A stretch of DNA of 64,000 nt from Diadema setosum (GCF_964275005.1 NC_092695.1:8337832-8401831); one strand, 5' to 3'; counted from the first letter of the stretch, positions 49,953-62,298 are shown. A program made the numbers and translations. The notes: generated by a model from the sequence alone, not told the origin.

Positions 49953-51682
49953 TTCCATGTAACACTTCAGGCGGTAAATGCCATGAGTATAGCTATCACC
50001 TCCGTGCTACATCTATGAACTATGAACTGAATATATTTCTGCCACTTAGTCACTCATACGGAATCCCATTGGTGTGGTAGGTAAAATTTATATGAGATAA
50101 GCATGGTAATCGTTTCGATCAGCTAATTATCAAAATCAAAATTGAATAATTGAAAGCAAAATGCTCAGAAGACTAATTTGTTCACTTTAAATCACCAATA
50201 TTGAGGTTACTTCAGTCTCTAGAGACTATACGATATACATTATACAATAATTTCTTTGTCAATTTGTAATTTCAAAATACATAGAATTATTAACAACGCT
50301 CCATTCCTTTTAAAGTTTACTTTTATTAGAATGACATTTGCATGCCATGCTAATTCAAATAAAAATCAATAATCAAAAATACAAAACAGACGAGACAACC
50401 ATGTAATTGCCTCAATTCTTCCATTGTTTTGTACTTGATATCATTTATATAGTTGAGTGTTACTATATAGCATACGCCCACCACCCCCCCCCCTCATGAC
50501 AACTCGTCAACCCGCCAACTCAATGTGAAGAAAAGTACAGTTGTTATTCTCATAGAATCAATTTATGAAGATAAATATCGCATAATTATGAGTAATGAGA
50601 CGCCATGACATTCTTACCTCTCATTTTTACACTTGACTGCGATTGACTGCAATTTTCGTGAAATAAAGTGAAACTGAATATCAATTTTCTCTTTCTTATC
50701 ATTTTCTGTTTTATCATTATGAAGCATGTACTGTTCTAACTATGGGATACAGATCTATGGATTTGCGACGTATAAACTGTACTTGCAAGCCTATTTTTAG
50801 AGCTCACACGTATATGAACTGTAATTGCAAGCCTATTTTTAGAGCTACAGCATGCTTACAGAAGTGCACCTTTACAATTATTGTTTTTATTGTATTCTTC
50901 CACGAATGTTTAACAATAGTTTTACAGAGTGGCGTGGTGGCCTCCCACAGCGAGCGTCATGCCACATTGTGTTAAATTTCAGTTGGTTCTCTCCCATAGA
51001 ATTATGTGACGTGCGGCAAATGCCATGGCTGCCATGATTACGTCGCACTACCGTAAGATAACACTCCACTTCACAAACTTGTTGACTGCAGGAACTTAAG
51101 TTGTGTTAAGTCAAATAATTCAAGAATAAAAAAAGTCTCAAGAAAGCCGACATTTGATAAGAAAGTTATTGCGGAATTACAAAGTTTCATATAGCTTTTG
51201 ATGAACTAGTGATATCAGACGCAACCGAATATAGATATGCAAATCCGATTAGGAAGTGATGTTTTTGCTTCACAATGTTCCAGCCTGTGAGTGCGAAAGA
51301 GAACACCACATTTTGGTACATAAGCAATTTACCACCATGTACTTCTCCTTACAAGTCATTATAGCAAAATAATTACCACAATATCACAACGAATAACTTA
51401 CATTTTGACGCGAATGATACGATCGTCCTTATTTTTGTGTATCAGTGTGGGACTTGTGAAGCGATAACATCATCTATACCCATGTAATTAGCGTAGGCTC
51501 ATATGATTCTGAACAATACATTTTTTTTTTTTGAGAAAATAGACAAAACTGGGAATTCCCTCATCTATATATCTTAATATGCCTGACTGCGATGAAACTC
51601 TATTGTAATAATAGTTTTTTGCGCTTGATTGTTTTTTTCCCTACAATACCTCACAATTGCATTCAGAACAGTTGTGCATGTA
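49953..51682. other. Intergenic stretch, no gene seen
   Basis: AT-rich. A 31-bp direct repeat (GCAAGCCTATTTTTAGAGCT, copies at about 50784 and 50828, period about 45) is the only structure noted. Confidence 0.5.
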
Positions 51683-51690
51683 TCCAGGAG

Positions 51691-52937
51691 CAAGGGCGCC
51701 GGAAGCGGGGGGGGGGGGGGGGGGGGGGCAGGGGTGGCACTTGCCCCCCCCCCCCCCCCCAACCAAAATGTTGGGGGGGGGGCAAAACGAGTTTTTGCCC
51801 CCCCCCCCCCAAAGTGCCCCCTGTAACAAATAATTAATCACTGATTTAAAGACCAAAATGAACAATAAAGGCATATTTCTTGTCTAATAATGTTGTAATT
51901 TCATAACTGAAAATGCAAAATTATAATACACTAACAACATACATTATTGTATAGGTACACTAATAGTAACTTATGAGTAAATTTAGTGTATAGATGGTAG
52001 CTTCGTGTCCTCGAGTGTGCACGCTGAAACATACCTTTAGTAAACCTTACATTTTTCATTTTCTTCTTTGCTTTCTAGCAGTATAAGAATATTTTTTATT
52101 GTTCGAACGATGCGATCATGTTTTATGCTTTTAATGAGTACATTTCAGACAAATTGCAAAGTGAAAGTGGCTCGCTCGTTCTGCCCTTACTTGTAGTAAA
52201 ATGAAAAGTTTTCATAAGTTATTATCATAGTCCTTCGCAGTGATTTCTTTTACTATGTTTAATTCCTCAGAAATTTGATTTAAAATGTTCTATAAAAGCG
52301 ACTTTTATACTCTGTTTTTACAAAAAGTTCCTACCGTGGGAGGGGGTATCCCCCTCCCACACCCTCCCCCGCTCGGTCGCTTCGCTCCCTCGACGAGGAT
52401 CTCACACCATCAAATAATATACCCCCGTATGTTAAGACCATAGTCATTCCAACTGATTTTTTTTTTCAATATGTAAATTCCCTAGAAATTTGCTTTAAAT
52501 TCTCTATGAACGCGACTTTTATGCTCTGTTTTTACAAAAAGTCCCTACCGTGGGAGGGGGTATCCCCCTTCCCACACCCTCCCCCCGCTCGGTCGCTTCG
52601 CTCCCTCGCCGAGGATCTCGCACCATCACATTATTAATGTACTCCCGTATGTTATGATCATAGTCCTTCCAACTGATTTTTTTCAATATGTTAATTCCCT
52701 AGAAATTTGCTTTAAATTCTCTATGAACGCGACTTTTATGCTCTGTTTTTACAAAAAGTCCCTACCGTTGGAGGGGTTATCCCCCCTCCCACACCTCCCC
52801 GCGCTCGGTCGCTTCGCTCCCGCGCCGAGGATCTCACATCGTCACATAAAATTTAATGTGCCCCCGTTGAGATTTTGCCCCCCCCCAAAAAAAAAAACAA
52901 AAACAAAAAAAAAAACAGAAGTGTTCCGGCGCGCTTG
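51691..52937. mobile_element. 1247-bp element with 8-bp target duplication TCCAGGAG
   Basis: TCCAGGAG occurs at 51683-51690 and 52938-52945. The ends are CAAGGGCGCCGGAA and, inverted, CAAGCGCGCCGGAA. Long G and C runs lie inside the left end (51709-51812). A three-copy tandem repeat fills 52260-52860. No transposase. The 8-bp duplication and short terminal repeats fit a non-autonomous hAT-type element. Confidence 0.88.
52260..52860. repeat. Three-copy tandem repeat, period about 212-219 bp
   Basis: Copies start near CGACTTTTAT at 52299, 52511 and 52730. Each has a perfect or near-perfect hairpin GTGGGAGGGGG..CCCCCTCCCAC, then GCTCGGTCGCTTCGCTCCC and GAGGATCTC. It lies inside the 51691-52937 element. 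Confidence 0.92.
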
Positions 52938-52962
52938 TCCAGGAGTCAGTGAAACACAACAC

Positions 52963-52964
<2 letters not shown>

Positions 52965-53041
<77 letters not shown>

Positions 53042-53044
53042 ACA
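52965..53044. repeat. (CA)n microsatellite
   Basis: About 37 CA units starting 20 bp after the right target duplication of the preceding element. Confidence 0.97.
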
Positions 53045-53214
53045 TTTCGTTAACATGAAATCGGAAATAAGGTTAGGCATTTCAAGGCTCGTTAATGCGA
53101 AAATGAGTAAGGTTCCTTATCCGAATGTTCTAATCCGAAAATGAACAAAGTTGCGTACTAACAAACCATATTTTGTTTCCGAATTTACGAACTTTCGGAA
53201 TAACAAATTTGTTT

Positions 53215-53888
53215 AGGGTCATCCCACTAGACCGACACCCACGAGTCATACAGCCCCGAGTTCGACATTGAAAACAGGTCCATGAGTCATACAGCTCACG
53301 AGTCATACAGCCTATATAATGAGTTCGACACTAGGCAAATAAAGCCCATGAGTTCGACACTATGGCCCGAATTCACGAAGGTGGTAGAAATGAAATCATG
53401 GTTTAAACCATGGACAAAAACCATGGAGCACCAAGCGTCGCATAAAATATTTCGTTGCGAAATTGGTCATTTTGTCGACAAAATGACCGTTTCGTTAACG
53501 AAATTATCATTTCGTGGACGAAATGTTCATTTAGTTATAAAATGTTGTCATTTCGTAACAAAATAATCATTTCATCGATGAAATGACTGATTTCGTAACG
53601 AAATATTCCATGCGACAATTGGCGCTCCATGGTTTTTGTCCATGGTTTAAACCATGGTTTCATTTGTACCACCTTCGTGAATTCGGGCCAGGTAAAAACA
53701 GCCCACGAGTTCGACAGATACAACACGGCGCGGAATGTGCCGGTCTCGTAGGCCTTGTTGGCTTAGTGTCGAACTCATGGGCTGTATGATTTGTGAGCTG
53801 TATGACTCGTGGGCTGTATGACTTGTGAGCTGTATGACTTGTGGGCTGTATGACTCGTGGGTGTCGGTCTCGTGCATGACGTGCACCC
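53215..53888. mobile_element. 674-bp hAT-like element, second copy of the GACCGACACCC family
   Basis: An exact 8-bp duplication ATTTGTTT lies at 53207-53214 and 53889-53896. The ends GGGTCATCCCACTAGACC and (inverted) GGGTGCACGTCATGCACGAG match the two distinct ends of the 12238-14525 element in opposite orientation. Subterminal arrays of CCCACGAGTCATACAG-type units follow. The interior is a different, palindromic element (53363-53690). It has landed in a TTCGGAATAACG-type MITE, whose fragments flank it. Confidence 0.9.
53363..53690. mobile_element. Nested palindromic element made of serial hairpins
   Basis: TGGCCCGAATTCACGAAGG and its exact inverse bound 328 bp. The arms are complementary for about 100 bp with few mismatches (both include CATGGTTTAAACCATGG, itself palindromic). 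Between them is a chain of about eight short hairpins of the type CATTTCGTNNACGAAATG, each separated by a few bases. No clear target duplication. Confidence 0.85.
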
Positions 53889-53896
53889 ATTTGTTT

Positions 53897-54282
53897 GTTC
53901 AAATTTTGTTATTCAAATGCGCTCTTTTATTTAACATTGATACCTTAAGTTTACCATAATCATGAACACTTTAATATTTTGTACATTCCGCAAGTTTTGT
54001 TACATTCTCGACATATTGTATTCTTGAATGTTTCGTCATTTTTCGTCATTGACATATTGTACTAAACGCTTATATTGTAACTTTGGAGCCTTCATCATCC
54101 TGCAAGCTTTGCTTTGCTTTTTAGTAGGTTCCACATATCACATATTATTTATATGTCCTTGCACATTAGTGTAATTTCATCTCAAACTGACTGTTGTGTT
54201 GAACCTTTTTTTAATCAAATGGAATGTGAAGTTTGAATAAATATGTTGAATATGGAACGAGAATAAAAAAAAAAACTTTGTT
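53897..54282 (+). mobile_element. Possible retroposed 3' end with A tail
   Basis: AT-rich sequence ending in AATAAATATG, then GAATAAAAAAAAAAA at about 54261-54275. It lies between two fragments of the TTCGGATTAA-type MITE. It looks like a LINE or processed-transcript 3' end, but no coding remnant was recognised. Confidence 0.3.
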
Positions 54283-54330
54283 TTTTCATTTTCGGATTAA
54301 TAAACCTTTGATATAATGAACCTTAATTCA

Positions 54331-55075
54331 GAGCATTGTTGCCGGGTTCAAACAGGAGCACAGCAACAAGTGCATGCGAAGAGTTATCTTCTTCAGGAAA
54401 AACAAACAAATAAACAAACAAACAGAATGTTTTTAAAGTACAGAGGCTAATCTGTCCATTCATTTTCTGTTGTTTAGACATTTTAGTCATTATCATAACG
54501 CCAATTTTATTCCAAAACGGGGAAAAGAAAAGAATTAGGGGAAAAAAAGAAACTTGATAGGTATATTGCATTGCATATCACAGTCATTGACAGTACCGTG
54601 GATCCCAGATCGTAGTTTTGTCTGTTTGTTTGTACTTGACTTGTTTCATTTCGTGTTTGCTACGTCCTAAAATCACCTATAAGGGTTACCAAAATTCAAC
54701 AAATGACATACTTCAAGGCACATGAATTTCTTGTTATTTATTCCAACAGATAAGTAACGACAAAACATAAGAAGTAACGAAGAACACTGTCCAAAATGCT
54801 TTAAATGCTTGACATTTCGTAGGTTTGAATTCTTTAACGTTCATCACGGTGGTGCTGATGCGAATTTGAATGCTTTTCACACGTTTATCATGTGAGATAA
54901 ATCGCATGATGATGAAATTCAATTGAACGAACCAGCTAGCTTTTGAACGCTGATCTTGATAATCAGTCAAATTCACTCGAACTTATATGATGGAATGCAG
55001 CTCTGACGTACTTGGGAGAGAAAACCTATACTAGAAAAAGGAGGAGAGCTATACCGTATGTCCATTCCCCCCCTC

Positions 55076-55079
<4 letters not shown>
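54331..55079. other. Intergenic stretch, no gene seen
   Basis: AT-rich with a short (AAAC)n run at about 54400-54424. Short open frames show no homology. Confidence 0.5.

Positions 55080-55154
<75 letters not shown>
55079..55154. repeat. (AT)n microsatellite
   Basis: About 37 alternating AT units. Tyr-Ile frames across it are artefacts. Confidence 0.97.
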
Positions 55155-55156
<2 letters not shown>

Positions 55157-55816
55157 TGATGATGCTGATATTCCTACCGCACGCCTCTGTCATCTTAAGT
55201 GAAATTATAGTTGAGACAATGTAGATAACAGAAGATGTCGCATGAAACCGGCAGAGTTGTGAAGCTTTCGACCGTGGTCTTCCTCAGCTTTAATGTCTGT
55301 TTGTGAAACGAAATATATGTTTTTGAGCGTAACAAATCTGAAGTCATAAACACAATATATTGAATATAAGTTGAGCATGAGTTAATAGTTACATGACATA
55401 CTTGGCAATATTTTTTGGCACTTTGCAACACATTCAACAATGTATAACTGAAAATGAGTGTATAGTGAGTATATATAGCATACAAACATATCATACAATA
55501 AAAATTATCAAACATATATCATAAATAAACTAAATAATATGATTACCTGCTAAGCAGACGTTTGCGTTGCCTGGATGTCTTGTGGTTGTCTTGTGGCGGG
55601 ATGTGAGTGATCATGTGATATTGGGGGAAGGTTTGTGTGCGGTGGTGCATGTCAGGCAGGAGTGGGGTAGTGTAAAGAATTAGGTTCAGTGTTACAAGTG
55701 TGTCAGTCGTGTCAGCGCAGATAAAGAACTGTTAACAATTACGGTACAATGAACATTCTCGTGGTCATTAACCCCTACAGCTGATTTACCAACAATCAAA
55801 GTAGCAGGCATGGAAC

Positions 55817-56065
55817 CCGGGTACAGATAGAGTGTGGATAGAGAGTGGATAGTGTGTTGCCACTTGTCTCTAGGTACATAACACAGAAATATACAATATA
55901 CACATTATTTTATATACCAAAATTATTACTGAAACAATCTTCATACTCTTGCCACATAATATAACAAAATTGTGTCGTACAGTATAATTTTTCTGTGCAC
56001 ACCTCCATCAATCTATCTATTAATCTATTCATAATTCATATTTATATATATTCATATTGAGATCG

Positions 56066-56150
<85 letters not shown>

Positions 56151-56607
56151 ATATACATATGTATGCATACATACACATAAACATCATATACACACATACA
56201 TACATATATGATTACATAATTCCTTCTATCCACATTATATAATAACTGAGTATATAACAATACCTATCAGTTAACCAATACAACATCAAAAAATCGCAAT
56301 CCTTTACAAACATTCTATCTTTTCCGTAAATACAGTCTCATTTTACATAAAACCCGGGTACAGATAAAGAGGGGATGATGTTTTGCCACTTAGAAACAAA
56401 ATATATGCCAAAATTATTGCTGACAAAATCTTCATGCTATTCCCACATGATATAACAAAGCTATATCGCACAATAATTTATATATACTGTTTCTCTGGTG
56501 CACAACTCTACCTCTCTCTATCTATAATCATCATTTCTTATACATATTATATAATATTCATGCACCCATGTTATGATTATATACACATGCATACACTATA
56601 TATATAC

Positions 56608-56663
<56 letters not shown>

Positions 56664-56710
56664 CGGGACCCTCCGCAATGGTAAATTTAGAAATAGTGAA
56701 TCAATTCAAA
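55817..56710. repeat. Diverged tandem duplication, period about 534 bp, each copy with an AT tract
   Basis: ACCCGGGTACAGATA at about 55817 recurs at about 56352. The copies share GTTGCCACTT, ATATGCCAAAATTATT-like and CACATAATATAACAAA-like segments in the same order. Each ends in a long (AT)n tract (56067-56148; about 56597-56661). Confidence 0.75.
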
Positions 56711-57081
56711 TGCAATTTCAGGGTGTGAAACTATAACTTATTACCCACGTCCTACCGAAAACGCCATCCGATTTGCTTCAGTGGTAAAATAGAAATGAGG
56801 ATTTTTGTAGAGCATGTCAGGAATCTCTTCCCTCCAAGTTCTGTCCATGTTCACACATTATGCAATTCCAAGAGCATCCAAGTACTAAATTTGGAAGAAT
56901 CAGACCCATGTCATGCTGTACAAAGATCCACATTTCTCTTTGACCACTGAATCAAATTGAATAGGATTTTCTGAAAAAAAAAAATATATATATATATAGC
57001 TATGATGTTATATTTTAAGACCCCGAAGTAGCATTCAGACAGTTTAATTATACTGGAAGTTTTCAGTGCGGAAATCCGGTT

Positions 57082-57114
57082 GTATTTTTTTTTTTTTTTT
57101 TGGGGGGGGGGGGG
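57082..57114. repeat. Poly-T/poly-G junction
   Basis: T18 followed by G12. Similar T-G or A-C junctions recur at 13917, 31975, 45868, 58046 and 61310. Confidence 0.9.
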
Positions 57115-57393
57115 CATACTGTACACTTTCAGAACTGATATAATGAAGCCTATATAGGTCTGTTAGCAATCTTCCAAAAGTCGGCTCCATGGATATTCTC
57201 TCATTGCGTTTTATTCAAGACATCCCCCTACACGCGCGCGCAAATACTCAAAGACACCACAAACCGATCAAAATAGTACACTCCACTCTGGGGAAAGGTG
57301 TACAGTTGTGACAGTGTGTTGGCGTAAGCCACTGATCTATATAAAAGAATTGGTAGACAGCTTTTGTCCATTATTGTTCACATTCTGTGGCAG

Positions 57394-57580
57394 CGACACG
57401 CCTTGTACCACCGAGTGCAGAAACACAATACGGAAGCCGACAAACAAACACCAACTTCTGATACCAAACTACTTCCCTTCTGGTCCCATAGTTGCAAACA
57501 CTCTGGTGTGCTTGACTACGCAAACCGGAAAAGTACACTACATTGAACCCATTTGCGAAATTAGGCAACCGTCAATTTAA
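57394..57580 (+). CDS. Candidate plus-strand terminal exon, unknown protein
   Basis: After a pyrimidine-rich acceptor (CACATTCTGTGGCAG, with further pyrimidines upstream) a phase-2 frame of 61 codons reads DTPCTTECRNTIRKPTNKHQ, LLIPNYFPSGPIVANTLVCL.. and stops at TAA. Protein-like composition, four cysteines, no recognised family. It might belong with the cysteine-containing frame at 49703-49952, but no connecting exon was found. Confidence 0.25.
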
Positions 57581-59714
57581 TGATTCTCTAACTGGACAAG
57601 ACATGTCTGTATTTTATCATTCTGCCATTATTATCATATAATTCAATTCGAAGGGATAAGAATGAAAAGAAGTTTTATTGAAATTCGAGCAGAGTCACAT
57701 ACAATGATAAAGTATATAGTCTAACCTTTGACAGTTAAGAATAGCGTCATTGCTGGCAAGCTTCAGTTTGTTCTTATAAAGGTTTTTGGTCTTCCTCTTC
57801 AGTTGAAATAAGTGATTAGCCATAGCGATTTGGGTGTTATTATGCACTAATGATACATCAAGGTTCTTGAAATCGTGTCATTTTCGACACTCACATGTCT
57901 GACAGTAATGTTTACAACCAACCCATTTGTCGACTTATTGGGGGCAAAGATTGTTTCAAGTGAAATTCAGTCTTATTCGATGTTTTATTTTTCCTTTTTT
58001 TTTCTTGAGAGAGAGAGAGACAGCTCCAGTTTCTTTTCTTTTCTTTTTTTTTTTTTTTGGGGGGGGTTGGGGTTTCAGAATCCATCGATTTCTCTGGCGC
58101 CAATCATTTTAATAAACCTGGTTATGTTAATGATTAATTTCTGCTCTGTTTTAAGGATATTATATTCTATCACTTTCTTGTTCACTTTTGTACAAGGCAG
58201 GTTTTAGAGTTCTGTCCAATAGTATTCTGTTCCCTCACATACTGCTATGGCCTGCGATGCCTGCAAACTGCAGATTATGCCTTATAATACAGTGGGCGTA
58301 AAGTTATCTGATATGATTTCATTTGCACAAACTGCACGTCATTGTAGGGCATTGATAACATCACAGAGACAATTTGACAATTTGATATAATAATGTTTAC
58401 AATAATTATTTTCAGTCGCATGCAGGTTAAACTACAGTTACTATGGCTGCAACTGGAATACCTACAACAGAAACGTTGTTTCCTGGCTGCAGTGCTGTCA
58501 CAGTAATTGTATCTACGTAAACGCAAAATACATAAGATTATCAAACGAAAATTGGTCCCAGCCATGAAAATTAGTAAAATCATACTGTATCTCAAGTATG
58601 GACCCAGCACTTAGCGGCATCAAAGAGTCGATACCGCTGAACAGTAGAGGGCATCAAAGAGTCTACCGCTGATCAATAGAGGGCGGACTGATAGAAACGT
58701 TCTTGGAGTTGGCAACCTGTGTTCCGATTGTTCATTGTCTGAAACATGTATCTGTACTTCTGTAAAGCGATGTATATCCGTAGGCCTTTAATATAACAAC
58801 TCTTGGTTTGGAATAACATTTGTTTGTTACCCACGCCGATGAAAATCGGTAGGGGTTTAAAGGGTTCCTTATGTTTGTTTGTTTTTGTTTGTTTGTTTGT
58901 TTGTTTGTATTTACATGGTAACAAAATGATGATCAATTGTCTGTAAGATTTAAACGTGAAATTTAAGGGAATCGTTTTGCTGCACAGGCGCCGTTGAGAT
59001 GATCCTACAGAAGCCTGTAAGGTTTCACCACAGACTGCATGTATATTGGGCTTTGTGAATCTACGCCGAGCCTCTTGTGTTTTAATTTTAAGGAAAAGCA
59101 TGTTGAACTTTCCAAGCAATGTGGATATCATGAAGTAATAATTAGTCCTCATCAACAGTGCTAAATAATTCATTATAGTCTCCATGAAATCAAACTGACA
59201 TGCCATATCCTTTAGTTAACATTTCGTCGATGTGTGTTGTTTTGCTATATGCAATTTGCATCTGATTGTTGCAATAAATTTCTATTGATTGTAACAAGCC
59301 GAGGAAGAAATCATGATAATGCTGCAGTGAGCGCAGCATCAACAGAGGGATTCCACCATTGCATGCATGGTGAATGAGGAAGAAGTAAAGAGGAGAAGAA
59401 GAAACAATAATCTCTCCTTTGTATCCATACCGTGCCGCGGAGAACTATACGCTATGCTCTTTATAACTGGTGTTAAAGATGCATTGATAAATGCAGCGCT
59501 TTTGTTAATTGCATCAGGCCTCAATCATAAGAAACCCAGCGAGCAGTATAGTTCGCTGTCCCTTTCAAACCTTTCGGCAGCAATTATCTAGCTTGCAGAA
59601 CACAGGACACGCAACAAAATAGAAATTGTACTTCTTCAACTATAGAATGCTAATTAAGTATGCAGAAGAACGCCAGGACTAATAATTTAATCCGGTACAA
59701 AGTTTTATATAGGC
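57581..59714. other. Intergenic stretch, no gene seen
   Basis: Contains GA and T/G homopolymer tracts at 58005-58068 and (TTTG)n at about 58878-58908. The frames at 58673-59206 and 59339-59591 lack splice or family support. Confidence 0.5.
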
Positions 59715-60390
59715 TATCTTCTTGACTTATAAGTAAACCAGTTTTTTATATCTCATCTTCTCGACTTGAAGTGTAAAATTTTGTCATCTCGACTTTAGGT
59801 ATATAATAGTTCGATATATACCGGTATCTCGTCTTCTCGACATTATGTACAATTTTTTTATAACATCTCATCTTCTCGACTTCAGGTATAGTTTTATATA
59901 TCTCGTCTTCTCGACCTTCAGAGGTGAAATAGTTTTATATATTCATTTTCTCGTCTTCTCAACTTTTGGGCATGTATAGTCTCGTCTTCTCGACCTTAGC
60001 TACAATAGTTTTATATATCTCGTCTTCTCGCCGTTAGATATAATTATAGTTATTATTTTCTCGTCTTCTCGAATTTGGGTATACAATAGTTTTATCTGTC
60101 TCGTCTTCTTGACTTTAGATATAATAGTTTTGTATATCTCGTCTTCTCGACGTTAGGTACAATTTATTTGTATATATCTCGTCTTCTCGACGTTAGGTAC
60201 AATTTATTTGTATATATCTCGTCTTCTCGAATTCAGGTATACTTTTATTAGTCTCGTCTTCTCGACTTCAGATACATTAAAATCTAGTCTTCTCGACTTG
60301 AGGCACAGTTTGATTTATTTCGTCTTCTCGACTTTTAGGTGCATGAATATTTTATATACATCATGTATATCTCATATTCTCGACTTTATT
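59715..60390. repeat. Minisatellite with conserved CTCGTCTTCTCGAC core
   Basis: About 18 copies of a 14-base core (variants CTCATCTTCTCGAC, CTCGTCTTCTCAAC) at irregular spacing of about 30-46 bases. They are separated by variable AT-rich linkers such as TTAGGTATAATAGTTTTATA. The linkers are degenerate versions of one another, so this is a tandem repeat and not a CRISPR-like array. Confidence 0.92.
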
Positions 60391-62298
60391 TACAATGGAA
60401 GGTAACCAATTCGTCTTTATGGTGCCACTTATAGCAAAGGTTCTTTACTATACTAGGTCCTGATTTAGTATCTTTTTTTTTTATGGCTTATGGTATGCTT
60501 CGGCAGGAACTAATTGGTGCCTTGTCTGAAGTTGTACCCGTATATGGGGGCGTTTTATGAGCTGATATCAGAGTTGTTCTCATTGTTGTTGAACTGCATG
60601 AAGGAAATGTGCTGGTTGTTCGAGTGAGTGGGTCTCTCAATCGTGTACAGAACGCCAAGACTTAAAAATACCTTTGATTTATTAGTTTCACACGTATATA
60701 ATTCACTTTCTCTCTTGCTCAGATTCTACTAAGACTCATTTGTGTTCTGTAGGATTATAACTAACTTCCTCTTGATCAAGTTACGCACAAAACACCCGTG
60801 AAATCCTATCGACACAATATCTAATTTAAGTCAAAGTCTGATCTTCATTTCTTAAGAAAATAAATGATGCTATGGAGCGGTCATTATTGATTGTATACAG
60901 GACTGATATAGCGAGTTTGAACAGAGATAACAATCACATACTCACACACTGACATTTTTTGGCTTCAAATAGTAATCTATTCACTTCCATCCAAATGATA
61001 CCAGAAATATCACTTCTCTTTCTTACTGTGTATATATACAACGTAACATAATAATTCATTTGACAAGCAATTGAGACATACATACCATTTTTTCAATAAA
61101 ACAACTAAAATAAAAAAGGAAGTACATTTATCTAAGATAAACTCATAAAAAACCTACAATTCTCTTTAGTTATACCCTTCCTAATCGACCTTTAAGATAC
61201 CCCAAAATACAAATCATCAAACACTCCTCCATATTATTTTCATCTCTCCTTTCCCTTTAAAATCCAGCTAATTGCCAGAAAGACATTATTTTGTCCTTCC
61301 TTCCGCCCCCACCCCCAACCCCCCCCCCCCAAAAAAAAAACACAACAACAACAACAACAACAACAAAAAACAACAACAAAAAAAAAACCCCAAAACTAAC
61401 GAACAAACACATAAATACATCAGGTTTCAGGATTGAATACCATAAAGACATCACATCTCTCTTTCCCTCTCTCTCTCTCTCTCTCTTTTTAACCACTAAA
61501 ATACTTAAATCTTCAGCACACGTTTCCATGGGAGTGTAGGTGATACCTAATTTCGCAAAGGCCTATTTCGAGTGACATGATTGTCGCTAAAAAATGTGAT
61601 CCACAACACGCGCGAACGACGCACAAGATCAAGCGTGGTTTCTGAAGCGAGGTGTCGGCATCGATATCCATGGACATGCACGGCTGGCTGGCTGTCAGTA
61701 GGTCCATGCTTGGCCACAGAAACCATGCAGAAACCAATCTCATTTATATACATCTACCATGTCTACGGAGCGCTCGCTCACCACCACCAGTACTGCAGTG
61801 GGATGGGGACAAACTTGCGACACAGGTGGTAGTCAGTAACACGTATCACGTACGTATAGAGCTTAGAGAATGGGGGCTGCGGAGAGGTTCAAAGGTTAAT
61901 GCTACACTGATGCTGGGACAGGTATGACAAGAAATTCCGTGGCCGAACCCTGACATATGTCGAACCGTTGTGATCAGATGTTGTGACGTCGATATCGAGC
62001 GATCTCCTGCATAAATAGAATTGTTCTTTGCACGAGGACTGTATTAATTCAAGGTATCTACTTAAAACCTTCGGTACTTTGAGTTTTACCGGTACCCTTG
62101 CCACGACACTCACATAGCAGCGGCAGTGCCCGTGGACGAAGTACAGCATTGTGCAGCACCACCCGGCATCTTCAGCGAGTGTAGAAGTGTGTCACCACTG
62201 CACTTCAGACTTGGCCGGGAGGCGACGCGCTCTTCTGTAGCGCTAGTCCATGCATCGGAACTTTTTTCCTTCGGAGATCCCTAATTAAGCTACAAAAA
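60391..62298. other. Intergenic and upstream region of the START-domain gene
   Basis: AT-rich to about 61560, with A/C/T homopolymers and (CAA)n at 61310-61390. It becomes GC-richer from about 61600, consistent with a promoter and 5' untranslated region. A 12-codon upstream frame (62250-62288, MHRNFFPSEIPN) ends 10 bases before the STARD10-like ATG. Confidence 0.5.

Noticed and set aside
53897..54282. Firm LINE call from the A tail
   Set aside because: No coding remnant or target duplication was seen; kept only as a low-confidence retroposed end.
55079..56661. Tyr/Ile-rich open frames
   Set aside because: Translations of (AT)n microsatellites without any other support.
59715..60390. CRISPR-like array of a repeated core with spacers
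   Set aside because: Animal DNA, and the linkers are degenerate copies of each other with variable length, so it is a minisatellite.
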